This document shows, in pieces, positions 8,598 through 16,955 of a stretch of 64,000 nucleotides of DNA (its first letter is position 1; each line of letters begins with the position of its first letter). The translations under genes and the position numbers were made by a program. Source of the DNA: Sphingomonas sp. Leaf339. GTDB lineage: Bacteria > Pseudomonadota > Alphaproteobacteria > Sphingomonadales > Sphingomonadaceae. Location: assembly GCF_001426195.1 (NCBI RefSeq), contig NZ_LMRS01000061.1, positions 1 to 64,000 of the forward strand, in the 5' to 3' direction. Under the pieces are notes generated by a model. The model was given only the letters and a program-made list of their open reading frames with translations, did not search any database and was not told where the DNA came from.

Positions 8598-10211
8598 ATG
8601 ACGAGCGCGACATCGTACACGCGACGCATGACACTCGGGATGGTGGCAGCCCTCCCAGTGTTAGGTGTCTCCGGCCGCACGTTCGCTCGAGGCGGCATCA
8701 GCGGTTCGCTGTCGGAGCACGCGCTTTCCCATCCGCTTCCGGCGCCAATCGCCGAGGTCGACGCAGGGAGTGCCCGCCCCCGCTTCCACATTGCAGCACC
8801 GGCAGGAGGTTGGATCAACGATCCGCAGCGCCCGCTGAAAGTGGGCGACACTTGGAACCTCTGGGCGCTTTACAATCCTACCTATCCCAAAGGCGGTACG
8901 AACTGGCGGCGCTGGACGTCAAAGGATCTCGTCACCTGGCAGGATCAGGGCATTGCCATACCCCGCAACACGACTCCGGACGGCGATGTCTGGAGTGGTA
9001 GTACTGTTATCGACGCCGACGACACGGCAGGATTTGGTGCCGGCTCCTTCATCACGCTGGTCACGATGCCAGTGCCGGGATCAGGCCAATCCTGTGCGTT
9101 GTGGTATTCACGTGATGGAGGAGCCAGCTTCACCTTCCATGAGATAGTCCTCCCAAACCCGGGAAGCAGAGACTTCAGGGATCCCACGGTCTTCTGGCAC
9201 GTACCGACCCGGCGTTGGGTGATGACCCTGTCGCAGGAGGGCAAGATCGGCATCTATACGTCGGCCGATCTAAAGCAGTGGACATATACCAGCGGGTTCG
9301 CCTCCGAGCTGGTCGGTCGGATCATGGAATGCTCGCACCTGTTCAAGCTGCATCTTTTCGACGCGGACGGGCGCACCTCAGTCGACAAGTGGATCCTGCT
9401 GGTAGGCGGCAACGGGACCAAGCGCGGCTTTACGGTCGGCACCTATTACTGGGTTGGGGATTTCGACGGAGCCAAGTTCACCGCCGACGTTTCCGAGGGG
9501 CGGTGGCTCGATGGCGGTGCTGACTTCTACGCAGCTGTCGTCTGGACCGATCCCGAGGCGGAAGATCCATTGGCATCGGCTTACTCGATAGCTTGGATGA
9601 GCAACTGGGACTACGTGAACGAGATCCCTGTTCGTCGCGGCTATCAAGGCCAGCTCAGCGTCGTTCGGCGGCTGCGTCTTGAGCTCGTCCGCGGCGTGCC
9701 ACGCCTGTGCAGCACGCCACTACCGGAGCAGAACCGGGTCTTCGACCAGACCTTGAGCGGGCAGGACCAGATAATCGGTGACGGGCGGGATTACGCCTGG
9801 CCACCAGGGGCGCAAGCGAGCTCCTGTCGCATAGATCTGAAGCTAACCCGCGTTGGCGCGGCGTGGCCGAGTCGGGTTTTCCTGTCAGTGAGAAAGGGCG
9901 ACGGGATGTACACCCGGATCTCTTTTGACCTGCCAAATAATAGTGTGTCCCTCGAGCGCGATAACAGCGGACCAGATGCTCCGAATGTAGGTGCATGGCG
10001 CGAGCAGCGCAGCGTTACCTTAGACTTCTCCAACGGGGTAGCAACGGCAAGCCTGTTCATCGACTCCGGGTCGCTGGAGTTGTTCCTCGGCGGGGGAGAG
10101 GCAACCATGTCGGAGCTAATTACCGCACCTTTGACAGCCACCAAGCTGCAGCTCACCGCAGTTGAAGGAAGTGTCAACGTTTCAGGCATCGCGATCAAAC
10201 GGCTGGCGTAA
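8598..10211 (+). CDS. GH32 enzyme with Tat-like signal, levan-fructotransferase/levanbiose type
   Basis: This 537-residue GH32 protein differs from the other GH32 of the locus. The N-terminus has a twin arginine (TRRMTLG, R9-R10) before a hydrophobic stretch to about residue 30, suggesting Tat export. Catalytic positions are WINDPQ (D75), FRDP (D195) and MECSHLF (E244). WINDPQRP instead of WMNDPNG is, from memory, a feature of levan fructotransferases and levanbiose-producing levanases, so a transferase or exo-levanbiose activity is plausible. It is the last gene of the locus, about 190 bp after the receptor. The GH32 call is firm; exact activity is not. Confidence 0.88.
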   Translation: MTSATSYTRRMTLGMVAALPVLGVSGRTFARGGISGSLSEHALSHPLPAPIAEVDAGSARPRFHIAAPAGGWINDPQRPLKVGDTWNLWALYNPTYPKGGTNWRRWTSKDLVTWQDQGIAIPRNTTPDGDVWSGSTVIDADDTAGFGAGSFITLVTMPVPGSGQSCALWYSRDGGASFTFHEIVLPNPGSRDFRDPTVFWHVPTRRWVMTLSQEGKIGIYTSADLKQWTYTSGFASELVGRIMECSHLFKLHLFDADGRTSVDKWILLVGGNGTKRGFTVGTYYWVGDFDGAKFTADVSEGRWLDGGADFYAAVVWTDPEAEDPLASAYSIAWMSNWDYVNEIPVRRGYQGQLSVVRRLRLELVRGVPRLCSTPLPEQNRVFDQTLSGQDQIIGDGRDYAWPPGAQASSCRIDLKLTRVGAAWPSRVFLSVRKGDGMYTRISFDLPNNSVSLERDNSGPDAPNVGAWREQRSVTLDFSNGVATASLFIDSGSLELFLGGGEATMSELITAPLTATKLQLTAVEGSVNVSGIAIKRLA

Positions 10212-10385
10212 ATCTGGTGGAAACCGGCCTGTTTGATTTCGGACGCTAAAATGGCGTAAGCAGACGTTTGTTCATGAAGCTCGCAGTGCCAGCTGAGCGC
10301 CCCAAACCTGGCCAATGATTGCGGATTTCACGAAGCCGGAAAGCTGCGGTCAGTTCCTTTGGGCGCCGTCGCTTGAGTGCGGCAG

Positions 10386-11273
10386 CTACGTGCGGTCTTG
10401 AAAATGAGCCTGCATGTCTATGAGGGGCCTCCCCACGACCACAAGGTGAGGAGGCGACCCTAGGTCAGCCCAGAATTGCATGAATACAACGATCAAGCCC
10501 CCCGCCGGTCCCAAGGATGCTGGTGTCTCCCCCATCGTGATCTTGAACGAATGTCCGGTCGCACCCTCAAGGCTCGCAACGCCCGCCATGTCACCGACAA
10601 ATTCTCCCACGTCATCGGACCGGTTGAGAATGAGGTCGGTGAGGAACGGCCGAAACGCATCCGGCCCAAGCTCGGCCGCGACGAACGCATGTGCTGTTTT
10701 GGCAAGAACGCGCAAATAGTGAAGTCGATTAACCTCGGGCAATTTGAACCCGACCTGGTCGACGCCAAACTCCGCCGCAGCTGCCTTCAAGATCGGATCG
10801 GCTCGGCTGGCCTCGACGTAGCGCCACGGTCGGCCCTCGGCATCGGCAAGCTCGATCCGTTCGCCGAGAATGCGAGGTGGTGGCGACTGCCATAAATTCA
10901 GGATCAACGGTCCATTATCGATGGGGATTTCCCGATCGCCGAGGTCGCGAACGACCCGCCCGGCATCATCGTGCTCCACGAGCGGTAGAATGATGAATTT
11001 TGCGCGGTCGCGCTTATTCCGGGTCGGCGCTTCCACCATCGCCCGAAACACCCCGAGCTGCTTCTTCAAGACTTCCTGTTCGTAACGCTGAATGACCTTC
11101 TGGCATTCGTCGCAACATGCGCCTTCGAGGATCGTGGCATTCTTGCCGATCGCGTAAGGGATGACGTGCTCTTCGTTCAGCGCCTCGCCAGTGGCGCCGC
11201 AATAGATGCACGTCCCCGGAGACGGCAAACGACGCGCAGGGGTGTTGTCGATATCGTGTTCGCGCAAGATCAT
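10386..11273 (-). CDS. HNH endonuclease-like protein
   Basis: This 295-residue protein has an N-terminal zinc-ribbon/HNH module: CIYCGATGEALNEEHVIP, then about 15 residues on CCDEC and NxxH-like spacing, resembling the HNH_5 group. The rest has no recognised motif. The start lies 15 bp downstream of the stop of the large RelA/SpoT-associated frame on the same strand, so the two are probably one transcript. Such HNH proteins are frequent in anti-phage and mobile modules. A nuclease role is inferred from the HNH-like spacing; no further active-site residues can be assigned with certainty. Confidence 0.75.
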   Translation of the reverse strand: MILREHDIDNTPARRLPSPGTCIYCGATGEALNEEHVIPYAIGKNATILEGACCDECQKVIQRYEQEVLKKQLGVFRAMVEAPTRNKRDRAKFIILPLVEHDDAGRVVRDLGDREIPIDNGPLILNLWQSPPPRILGERIELADAEGRPWRYVEASRADPILKAAAAEFGVDQVGFKLPEVNRLHYLRVLAKTAHAFVAAELGPDAFRPFLTDLILNRSDDVGEFVGDMAGVASLEGATGHSFKITMGETPASLGPAGGLIVVFMQFWADLGSPPHLVVVGRPLIDMQAHFQDRT

Positions 11274-11288
11274 GGAGTAGCGGAAGCC

Positions 11289-13457
11289 TTATTCATCATA
11301 GGTGATTTTGCGCAACGCGACGGAGCGGTCTGCTCGGCGTCGTTCCATCGCGAGCTGGTTGTCTGCCGACTTGATAAAGCGAGCCGCGAACGCACGGACT
11401 GCCTCATTTTCATCGGTGGTCCATTCGGCGACCAGCGTCTTGCGCGCTTCCTGCGCTTCAACGCTGCCATACTCGCCCGTCAGAACGCCGCTTGAATTGA
11501 TGACGATATCGACGATGTGGAGGAGCTCGTCGTCGGCGGGCAAACGCCCGACGATCGCGCGCAATAGTGGGTGCAGGAACTCTTCACCCTTGAACGCGCG
11601 CAGCACGGACAGGACGAACTCAATCCCCTCGCGGCTGTCTTCGATTTGAGTGAGGAGCAGCAGATAGAGCGGATGCTCGAGATTGGGGAATATCTCAGCG
11701 ATGAGACGGCCACCCCGGAACTCAGCCAAGCTCGGATCGGCATCGAACCAGCGTCGCGCCCCCGCTACGATTTCAGCCGGTGCAGAAGCAAACGGCTCCC
11801 GCAGGTAGTGCAAGCCGTAGGGTAGATCTTCGTACCGAAAATCATCGCTATCCCGCTCACGAACGAACCGCTCACCAATGAGATCGATTACGGCCTGAAG
11901 GTGCTCACGCGCGACCACCGCCAAGAGCGCTTCGCCGTTCGTCCCAAGTCGCGGCAATTTGACCAGCAGTTTCAACAGCGGCCCGACTTGTTGTGTCGAC
12001 AGACCTTTCAGCAACCCGAGCTGATCCCAGTTGAACAGGCCGCCCACCCAACCAAACAAGCGACGACTCGAAAGCGATTGGGCGGCCGGGAGGAAAATGT
12101 GATCGAACAACCCGTCCGGATGGTTCGCCGACTGGCGCGCGGCAGCGACCGTGACGTTGTGAAGAACCTGATCGTCCTCCGCAGCAAGAGCCTTTGCTGT
12201 AATCGTCGCGAGCAAATCAAACCGAAACGCCTCGGCAAACTGAAGATACCACGCGATTGACGAAAGATGTCTGTCCTCTGCGACCCATGCCTCGATCAAC
12301 GGTACAACTGCGGCGCTATGTCCCGCGTCCGACAGCCCATGCAGCATGCCCGGAAGCCAATCGGCGAGCCGGTCGCTCAGCAGCGGCAACCAAGCGAGCA
12401 AAATCTCCGGCTGCGCCGCCGCGAGCTTCTTGATGAATTCCTGCAAGCCCAGGAACGTCGCCATGTCGTCGCTACGGGTCTCGACGAACCGTTCGAGCCG
12501 CGAGAGCCACTCGCCAGCAGTCTCCACACTCACGCTCGCGACAAGAACGTCGATCTTGGCGGAACGCTCTTTCGCCGCCGCCTGATAGTCAAACCCGGGC
12601 TTCGCCCACATGATCGGCGTTATGCTGTCGTGCCCAACGAGCGCCCGATATCGATCGAGGTCGGCGTCCCCGTCGAGCACCGCGCGACACGCGGCGATGG
12701 CATTGAGGAGGCGGCGTTGCGCTGCCACCAATGCGGGGTTGTCTGCCATTGTCGGCGGCAAGCAGTGATAGGCATGATACCGATGGTGAAGATCGACTTC
12801 GACCCGGCGCTTCGCTTCCAAACCAAGGTCGGGCAGGACCGAGGTGAAAAACCCGATCACGCGCGCAAGGTCGTCCATGATGACCTCGCCGAGCAGGTCG
12901 GAATAGCCGGCGTTGTTCGGTGTGCTGCCCGCTGCGAGCATTGCATAGCGGACCTCTCTGCGCTCGCGCCCTTCGACTAGAAGGCGGTGCAAGCGTTCGA
13001 GCTGTTGAAGCGCGTCGCGCCGCACTGCCTTAAGATCGTCGGTTACGGCAACCGACCCAGTATGCAGAGTCATCGATTCGGCCTGCCAAGTCGTACCCGT
13101 CACGGTGCTCGAAAGGGCCTCGCGCAACGTGGTGGTGACAGTCGGGGTTGCGGCAACGAGCGCGGCATCGCCAAGGTCCGCGATGCGGTCGACCAAGAGA
13201 CGTTGGAGGCCCGGGCCGACCTGTTTCCAAGCACGGCGGTCATGCTGCGCGAAACGCCGGGTGAGATCGTCGATTGGCTTGCGTTCGTCCTCGGTAGTCA
13301 TGGCTTGGCGCATTTTGACCAGCGCGTCGAACATCTGTTCGGGAGTGACATAGAGAAGGTAGCCGCTTTCGAGGATGCGGCTTATCTTGGCGATCACTGC
13401 CTGGCTTTTGGTCCCAGGATACTCGCGACCGAACGCCATGTTCGGGACATCGGGCAT
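11289..13457 (-). CDS. Large helical protein, probably the C-terminal part of a frameshifted RelA/SpoT-domain gene
   Basis: This 722-residue frame has no family I recognise. It is rich in Leu/Ala helices, compatible with an alpha-solenoid repeat (for example residues 320-520 with repeated LLAWLPLLSDRL-like segments). The listed ATG at 13457 is only the first ATG: the same frame stays open upstream past 13575, encoding LDDAVEKFSNYVLPNYDDYI, and joins the RelA/SpoT frame through a one-base shift. The intact protein would be about 996 residues. The HNH gene follows 15 bp after its stop. Confidence 0.7.
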   Translation of the reverse strand: MPDVPNMAFGREYPGTKSQAVIAKISRILESGYLLYVTPEQMFDALVKMRQAMTTEDERKPIDDLTRRFAQHDRRAWKQVGPGLQRLLVDRIADLGDAALVAATPTVTTTLREALSSTVTGTTWQAESMTLHTGSVAVTDDLKAVRRDALQQLERLHRLLVEGRERREVRYAMLAAGSTPNNAGYSDLLGEVIMDDLARVIGFFTSVLPDLGLEAKRRVEVDLHHRYHAYHCLPPTMADNPALVAAQRRLLNAIAACRAVLDGDADLDRYRALVGHDSITPIMWAKPGFDYQAAAKERSAKIDVLVASVSVETAGEWLSRLERFVETRSDDMATFLGLQEFIKKLAAAQPEILLAWLPLLSDRLADWLPGMLHGLSDAGHSAAVVPLIEAWVAEDRHLSSIAWYLQFAEAFRFDLLATITAKALAAEDDQVLHNVTVAAARQSANHPDGLFDHIFLPAAQSLSSRRLFGWVGGLFNWDQLGLLKGLSTQQVGPLLKLLVKLPRLGTNGEALLAVVAREHLQAVIDLIGERFVRERDSDDFRYEDLPYGLHYLREPFASAPAEIVAGARRWFDADPSLAEFRGGRLIAEIFPNLEHPLYLLLLTQIEDSREGIEFVLSVLRAFKGEEFLHPLLRAIVGRLPADDELLHIVDIVINSSGVLTGEYGSVEAQEARKTLVAEWTTDENEAVRAFAARFIKSADNQLAMERRRADRSVALRKITYDE

Positions 13458-14281
13458 CGCGGGTGCGCGGGTGATCGCGTCCGATAGGGTGTCGATGATT
13501 TCAGGAGCGGCCGCGATATAGTCGTCGTAATTGGGCAGAACGTAGTTCGAGAACTTCTCGACGGCGTCGTCGAGGCAGTTCGATCGGCACAGGCGCGGAT
13601 CGCACCCAGCGCGTCGGCGTCGAAGATCGCCTTGCCGTCGCGCAGCAGAGCGTAATCGCTTGCTATCTTGTCGAACGCGTAGCCCGCTGGTTGCAGAAAT
13701 TCCTGCATAACCTTGCGAAGCCGCTTGCGCATCGCTTCGACCTTGGCGCCGCCAAAGCCGACATCGGTCATCGGCTTGTAGATGGTGTCATGCGCCATCT
13801 CTGCCCACGCGTGGTCGAGAATGGTCTGCACTTGAATCTCGCAGCGCAAGCCGGCGAACCGGCGGTACTCGGGCAGCGCGCAGCGAGCATCGCTGAGCGT
13901 CACGACCCAATTCTCCGAGATGAAGAACTCCGCGCCGTCTTCTTTGCTGTCGGGATAATGGATTTTCGAGCGTTCGTAATCGACGGCGAAGTTTTCGCGC
14001 AGGATACGGCTATGCCCAAAGCGGCTAACGTCTCCATTCGTGTAAAATATCAGCCGGCACCCGGAAACGTCCTTGGCAAAGTCGCCAATCGCCGCATCCG
14101 CCGCCGCCGCGGCTTTCGCCAGCTTGGCACGCAGCGACACGGCGGATTTGGCGCGACGCTGTATGTTTTGCAGGCGCAGGTCGTCTTGCTCGGCAATCGC
14201 GGCTTGAAGGATTGCCGCCACCGCCTCGGCAAAATCCGCGTAGAGGGCGTGTCCGCCATTTTCATATTCAGCAAGGTTCAT
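13394..14281 (-). CDS. RelA/SpoT nucleotidyltransferase domain, N-terminal part of a frameshifted gene
   Basis: The first ~235 residues form a (p)ppGpp-synthetase-like domain: KDVSGCRLIFYTNGD, then YRRFAGLRCEIQVQTILDHAWAE with the ExQVxT motif and AHDTIYK. There is no HD hydrolase or TGS/ACT domain, so this is not the housekeeping Rel enzyme. After about residue 235 the frame turns into low-complexity Ser/Thr/Pro/Arg sequence that is clearly out of frame; the true continuation is the frame ending at 11289. Small or stand-alone RelA/SpoT domains act as alarmone synthetases or as toxins in toxSAS and anti-phage systems. It is divergent from the truncated DUF4365 gene. Confidence 0.75.
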   Translation of the reverse strand: MNLAEYENGGHALYADFAEAVAAILQAAIAEQDDLRLQNIQRRAKSAVSLRAKLAKAAAAADAAIGDFAKDVSGCRLIFYTNGDVSRFGHSRILRENFAVDYERSKIHYPDSKEDGAEFFISENWVVTLSDARCALPEYRRFAGLRCEIQVQTILDHAWAEMAHDTIYKPMTDVGFGGAKVEAMRKRLRKVMQEFLQPAGYAFDKIASDYALLRDGKAIFDADALGAIRACADRTASTTPSRSSRTTFCPITTTISRPLLKSSTPYRTRSPAHPRCPMSRTWRSVASILGPKARQ

Positions 14282-14384
14282 CTGATGGTTCTAAACTCCG
14301 CCGTTCGCCCGCACTACCTCGTTCAGTCATCAAGGCCGGCCGCGGCGTTGGCTTGGCGCTGCCGCGCGACTATCTATTCATAAG

Positions 14385-14675
14385 ATGCAACACTCGCCGA
14401 TCATCGATCTCGCGGAATGGGCCGAGGATGACTTTTCAGCTCGCTGTGCCCGCGCGGGCATAACCCGCAACAAGTCGCGGCAGGATCGAACCGGCTGGGA
14501 CTATTTTGTCGAGTTTCCCGCCATCGCGGTGGCAGGCATTCCCGCCGATCTGCAACCCGTCGAAATGGCGGCCAGTGTCCAAGTGAAGTCCAAGAGAAAG
14601 GGCCAGCCCTTCGTCGATCTCAAACTCAGCAATGCGCTGCGTTTCGCGAAGAATGCGGCTCCCTGCTTCCTTTAA
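14385..14675 (+). CDS. DUF4365-like nuclease fragment, 3' truncated
   Basis: This 96-residue frame matches the start of DUF4365 proteins: an N-terminal helix, GWDYFVEFP, then VQVKSK about 40 residues later, the pattern of a PD-(D/E)XK-type fold (D...QxK), and LKLSNALRFAKNAAPCFL. DUF4365 domains normally continue well beyond this point, so the gene is cut off after CFL. A copy of the 60-bp dispersed repeat begins 16 bp after the stop, so the break may be linked to it. It is divergent from the RelA/SpoT gene, 103 bp apart. Probably non-functional. Confidence 0.6.
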   Translation: MQHSPIIDLAEWAEDDFSARCARAGITRNKSRQDRTGWDYFVEFPAIAVAGIPADLQPVEMAASVQVKSKRKGQPFVDLKLSNALRFAKNAAPCFL

Positions 14676-14691
14676 TCTGCGCCCTCGCGAC

Positions 14692-14751
14692 ATGAACGAA
14701 CGGCCAAAGTTGGGAAGGCCCAAAGAGGTCACGAATGTCGACTATTGGGTC
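14692..14751 (+). repeat. 60-bp dispersed repeat, copy 1
   Basis: Starts ATGAACGAACGGCC, has AAGTTGGGAAG in the first half and ends CTATTGGGTC. It aligns without gaps to the other copies and lies directly behind the truncated DUF4365 gene. Confidence 0.7.
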
Positions 14752-14851
14752 GGCATGCCGCGCCTAATGAGGGCCGGTAACGCGCAGACGGCGGACCCGT
14801 GGGTGACGTGCCATGGTGCCTCGAACCGGATTGGCGCGTTGGGCGGTGATG

Positions 14852-15868
14852 ATGAAGATCGTGTTCGATGCACGCCAGCTTGCGCACGCCCCGGCCCGCG
14901 AAATGCACAACGGCGACTGGACCGCCTTTCAGGAAACGCCCGCGCGTGCCGAGGCGATCCTGGCGGCGATCGGTCCGGCTGAACCCGCGCGGGATTTCGG
15001 CATGGAGCCGTTGCTAGCGGTGCACGATGCCGCCTATCTCGATTTCCTGAAAATCGCCCATGCCGACTGGCGGGCCGCCGGGCGCACGGGCGATGCAATC
15101 GGCTATGCCTGGCCGATCGTCGGGCGCCGTCCAGTCAACCTGACCCGGATCGACGCGCGGCTCGGCCGTTACGGCTACGACGCGGTAACGCCAATCGCCG
15201 CCGGCACCTGGGATGCGGCCTATTGGTCGGCGCAGTCTGCGCTGACCGCGCTCGATGCGGTCGCCGAGGGCGCTTCCGGCGCCTTCGCCTTGTGCCGTCC
15301 GCCAGGCCATCACGCTGGCCGCGATTACTGCGGAGGCTATTGCTTCCTCAACAGCGCCGCCATCGTCGCAGCCGAGGCGCACCGGCGGGGACTAGGTCCG
15401 GTCGCGATCCTCGACGTCGACTATCATCACGGCAACGGTACGCAGGATATTTTCCTGGCTGATCCCTCGATCCTGTTCGTCTCGATCCACGCTGATCCGG
15501 TCGCCGATTACCCCTTCTACTGGGGACATTCCGACGAGGACGGGGAAGGGGCGGGGCGTGGTGCCACGCTCAACTTGCCGCTGCCGCGGGGAACGGACTG
15601 GGGGGCTTATCGCCTCGCACTCGATCGTGCCCTGGCGGCGATCGCGGACTTCGGCACGCGGTTCCTCGTCCTGTCCTTCGGCGCGGATACCTATGCCGGC
15701 GACCCAATCTCGCACTTCGCCCTGGAGCGCGACGACTTCGCGGCACTGGGTAGACATATCGCGGCAGCGGGCCTGCCGACCGTCACCGTCATGGAAGGCG
15801 GATACGCCGCAGCCGAACTCGGGGACAATGTCGCCGCATTCCTAGCCGGCCTATCATCAAACGGCTGA
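14852..15868 (+). CDS. Histone-deacetylase-family amidohydrolase (acetylpolyamine amidohydrolase type)
   Basis: This 338-residue enzyme belongs to the zinc-dependent HDAC/acetylpolyamine amidohydrolase superfamily, which removes acetyl groups from polyamines or related amides. Visible active-site blocks are RPPGHHAGRDYCGGYCFLN (tandem histidines), ILDVDYHHGNGTQ (zinc-binding Asp and His) and the later LSFGADTYAGDP (second zinc Asp) and MEGGYA. The opening MKIVFDARQ..H.P..E is typical of the polyamine branch. I chose the ATG at 14852 for that reason; an upstream in-frame start at 14813 adds 13 unrelated residues. The GST gene follows 46 bp later and may share its transcript. Confidence 0.88.
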   Translation: MKIVFDARQLAHAPAREMHNGDWTAFQETPARAEAILAAIGPAEPARDFGMEPLLAVHDAAYLDFLKIAHADWRAAGRTGDAIGYAWPIVGRRPVNLTRIDARLGRYGYDAVTPIAAGTWDAAYWSAQSALTALDAVAEGASGAFALCRPPGHHAGRDYCGGYCFLNSAAIVAAEAHRRGLGPVAILDVDYHHGNGTQDIFLADPSILFVSIHADPVADYPFYWGHSDEDGEGAGRGATLNLPLPRGTDWGAYRLALDRALAAIADFGTRFLVLSFGADTYAGDPISHFALERDDFAALGRHIAAAGLPTVTVMEGGYAAAELGDNVAAFLAGLSSNG

Positions 15869-15914
15869 TGCGGGTCGTGTCGGTGGAGCAGAGTAAAGAT
15901 TACGGAGAGGCCTG

Positions 15915-16808
15915 ATGAACGAGATCGTCGAATACATACCACCCAAGGTCTGGGCCTGGGACAAGTCGAGCGGAGGCCGCTTTTCCAGCATCAACCGCCC
16001 GATCGCCGGTGCCACGCACGACAAGGAGCTACCGGTCGGCAAGCACCCGCTACAGCTCTATTCGCTCGCGACGCCCAACGGCGTCAAGGTGACCGTGATG
16101 CTCGAGGAGTTGCTTGCCGCCGGTCATATAGGGGCCGAATATGATGCCTGGCTGATCAGGATCATGGAGGGAGACCAGTTCGGCAGTGGCTTTGTCGATG
16201 CCAATCCCAACTCAAAGATTCCCGCCTTGGTCGATCGCAGCGGCGCGGAACCCGTGCGCGTGTTCGAATCGGGATCGATCCTTGTCTATCTCGCTGAGAA
16301 GTTCGGCGCGTTCCTTCCGACCGATCCCGCAAAGCGCGCCGAGGTCCTGTCGTGGCTATTCTGGCAGATGGGTGCCGGGCCGATGCTGGGTGGCGGCTTT
16401 GGGCATTTCTACGCCTATGCCCCCGTGAAGATCGAATATGCGATCGACCGTTTCGCGATGGAAGTGAAGCGCCAACTCGACGTCCTAGACCGGCGCTTGG
16501 GCGAGAGCGAATATGTCGGGGGCGATGCGTATTCGATCGCCGATATGGCGGTGTGGCCCTGGTACGGCGCACTCGTGACCGGCCAAGTATATGATGCCGC
16601 CGAGTTCCTGCAGGTGGACGCATATAAGAACGTGCTGCGCTGGACCGACCTGGTCGGCGCGCGGCCGGCGGTCCGGCGTGGCCGGATGGTGAACCGGATC
16701 ATGGGCGATCCCGCCAGCCAGCTCCACGAACGCCATTATGCGGGTGACTTCGATACCCGGACGCAGGACAAGCTCGAAGGTGCGGCGGTGGAAAGCCGGA
16801 CACGGTGA
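15915..16808 (+). CDS. yghU: Glutathione S-transferase, YghU-type disulfide-bond reductase
   Basis: This 297-residue protein has the long N-terminal extension of YghU-type Nu-class transferases (YIPPKVW.WDK....F..INRPIAGATHDKELPVG). The thioredoxin-like domain follows (LYSLATPNGVKVTVMLEEL, NPNSKIPAL, FESGSILVYLAEKFG), and then an all-helical C-terminal domain. Family members reduce disulfides or peroxides using two glutathiones, in the cytoplasm. The start follows GGAGAG with good spacing. It fits the detoxification theme of the neighbourhood. Confidence 0.9.
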   Translation: MNEIVEYIPPKVWAWDKSSGGRFSSINRPIAGATHDKELPVGKHPLQLYSLATPNGVKVTVMLEELLAAGHIGAEYDAWLIRIMEGDQFGSGFVDANPNSKIPALVDRSGAEPVRVFESGSILVYLAEKFGAFLPTDPAKRAEVLSWLFWQMGAGPMLGGGFGHFYAYAPVKIEYAIDRFAMEVKRQLDVLDRRLGESEYVGGDAYSIADMAVWPWYGALVTGQVYDAAEFLQVDAYKNVLRWTDLVGARPAVRRGRMVNRIMGDPASQLHERHYAGDFDTRTQDKLEGAAVESRTR

Positions 16809-16835
16809 GGCCCCGAGGCCGCACAGGCTAGCGAC

Positions 16836-16895
16836 ATGAACAAGCGACTGAAGTTGGAAAGCGGAAAATAAGCTAAGAATGACCGGATGTGGGTC
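16836..16895 (+). repeat. 60-bp dispersed repeat, copy 2
   Basis: Starts ATGAACAAGCGACTGAAGTT and ends GAATGACCGGATGTGGGTC. It sits between the convergent GST and AraC genes. Confidence 0.7.
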
Positions 16896-16955
16896 TGCGT
16901 CCCAGCATCAGCTGATCACAGCATTTTGAAGCACCGGTCGCGACCCGAGCCATTG

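Noticed and set aside
12267..12980. 237-codon plus-strand frame opposite the 722-residue protein
   Set aside because: Compositionally a shadow frame; no start signal or family motif.
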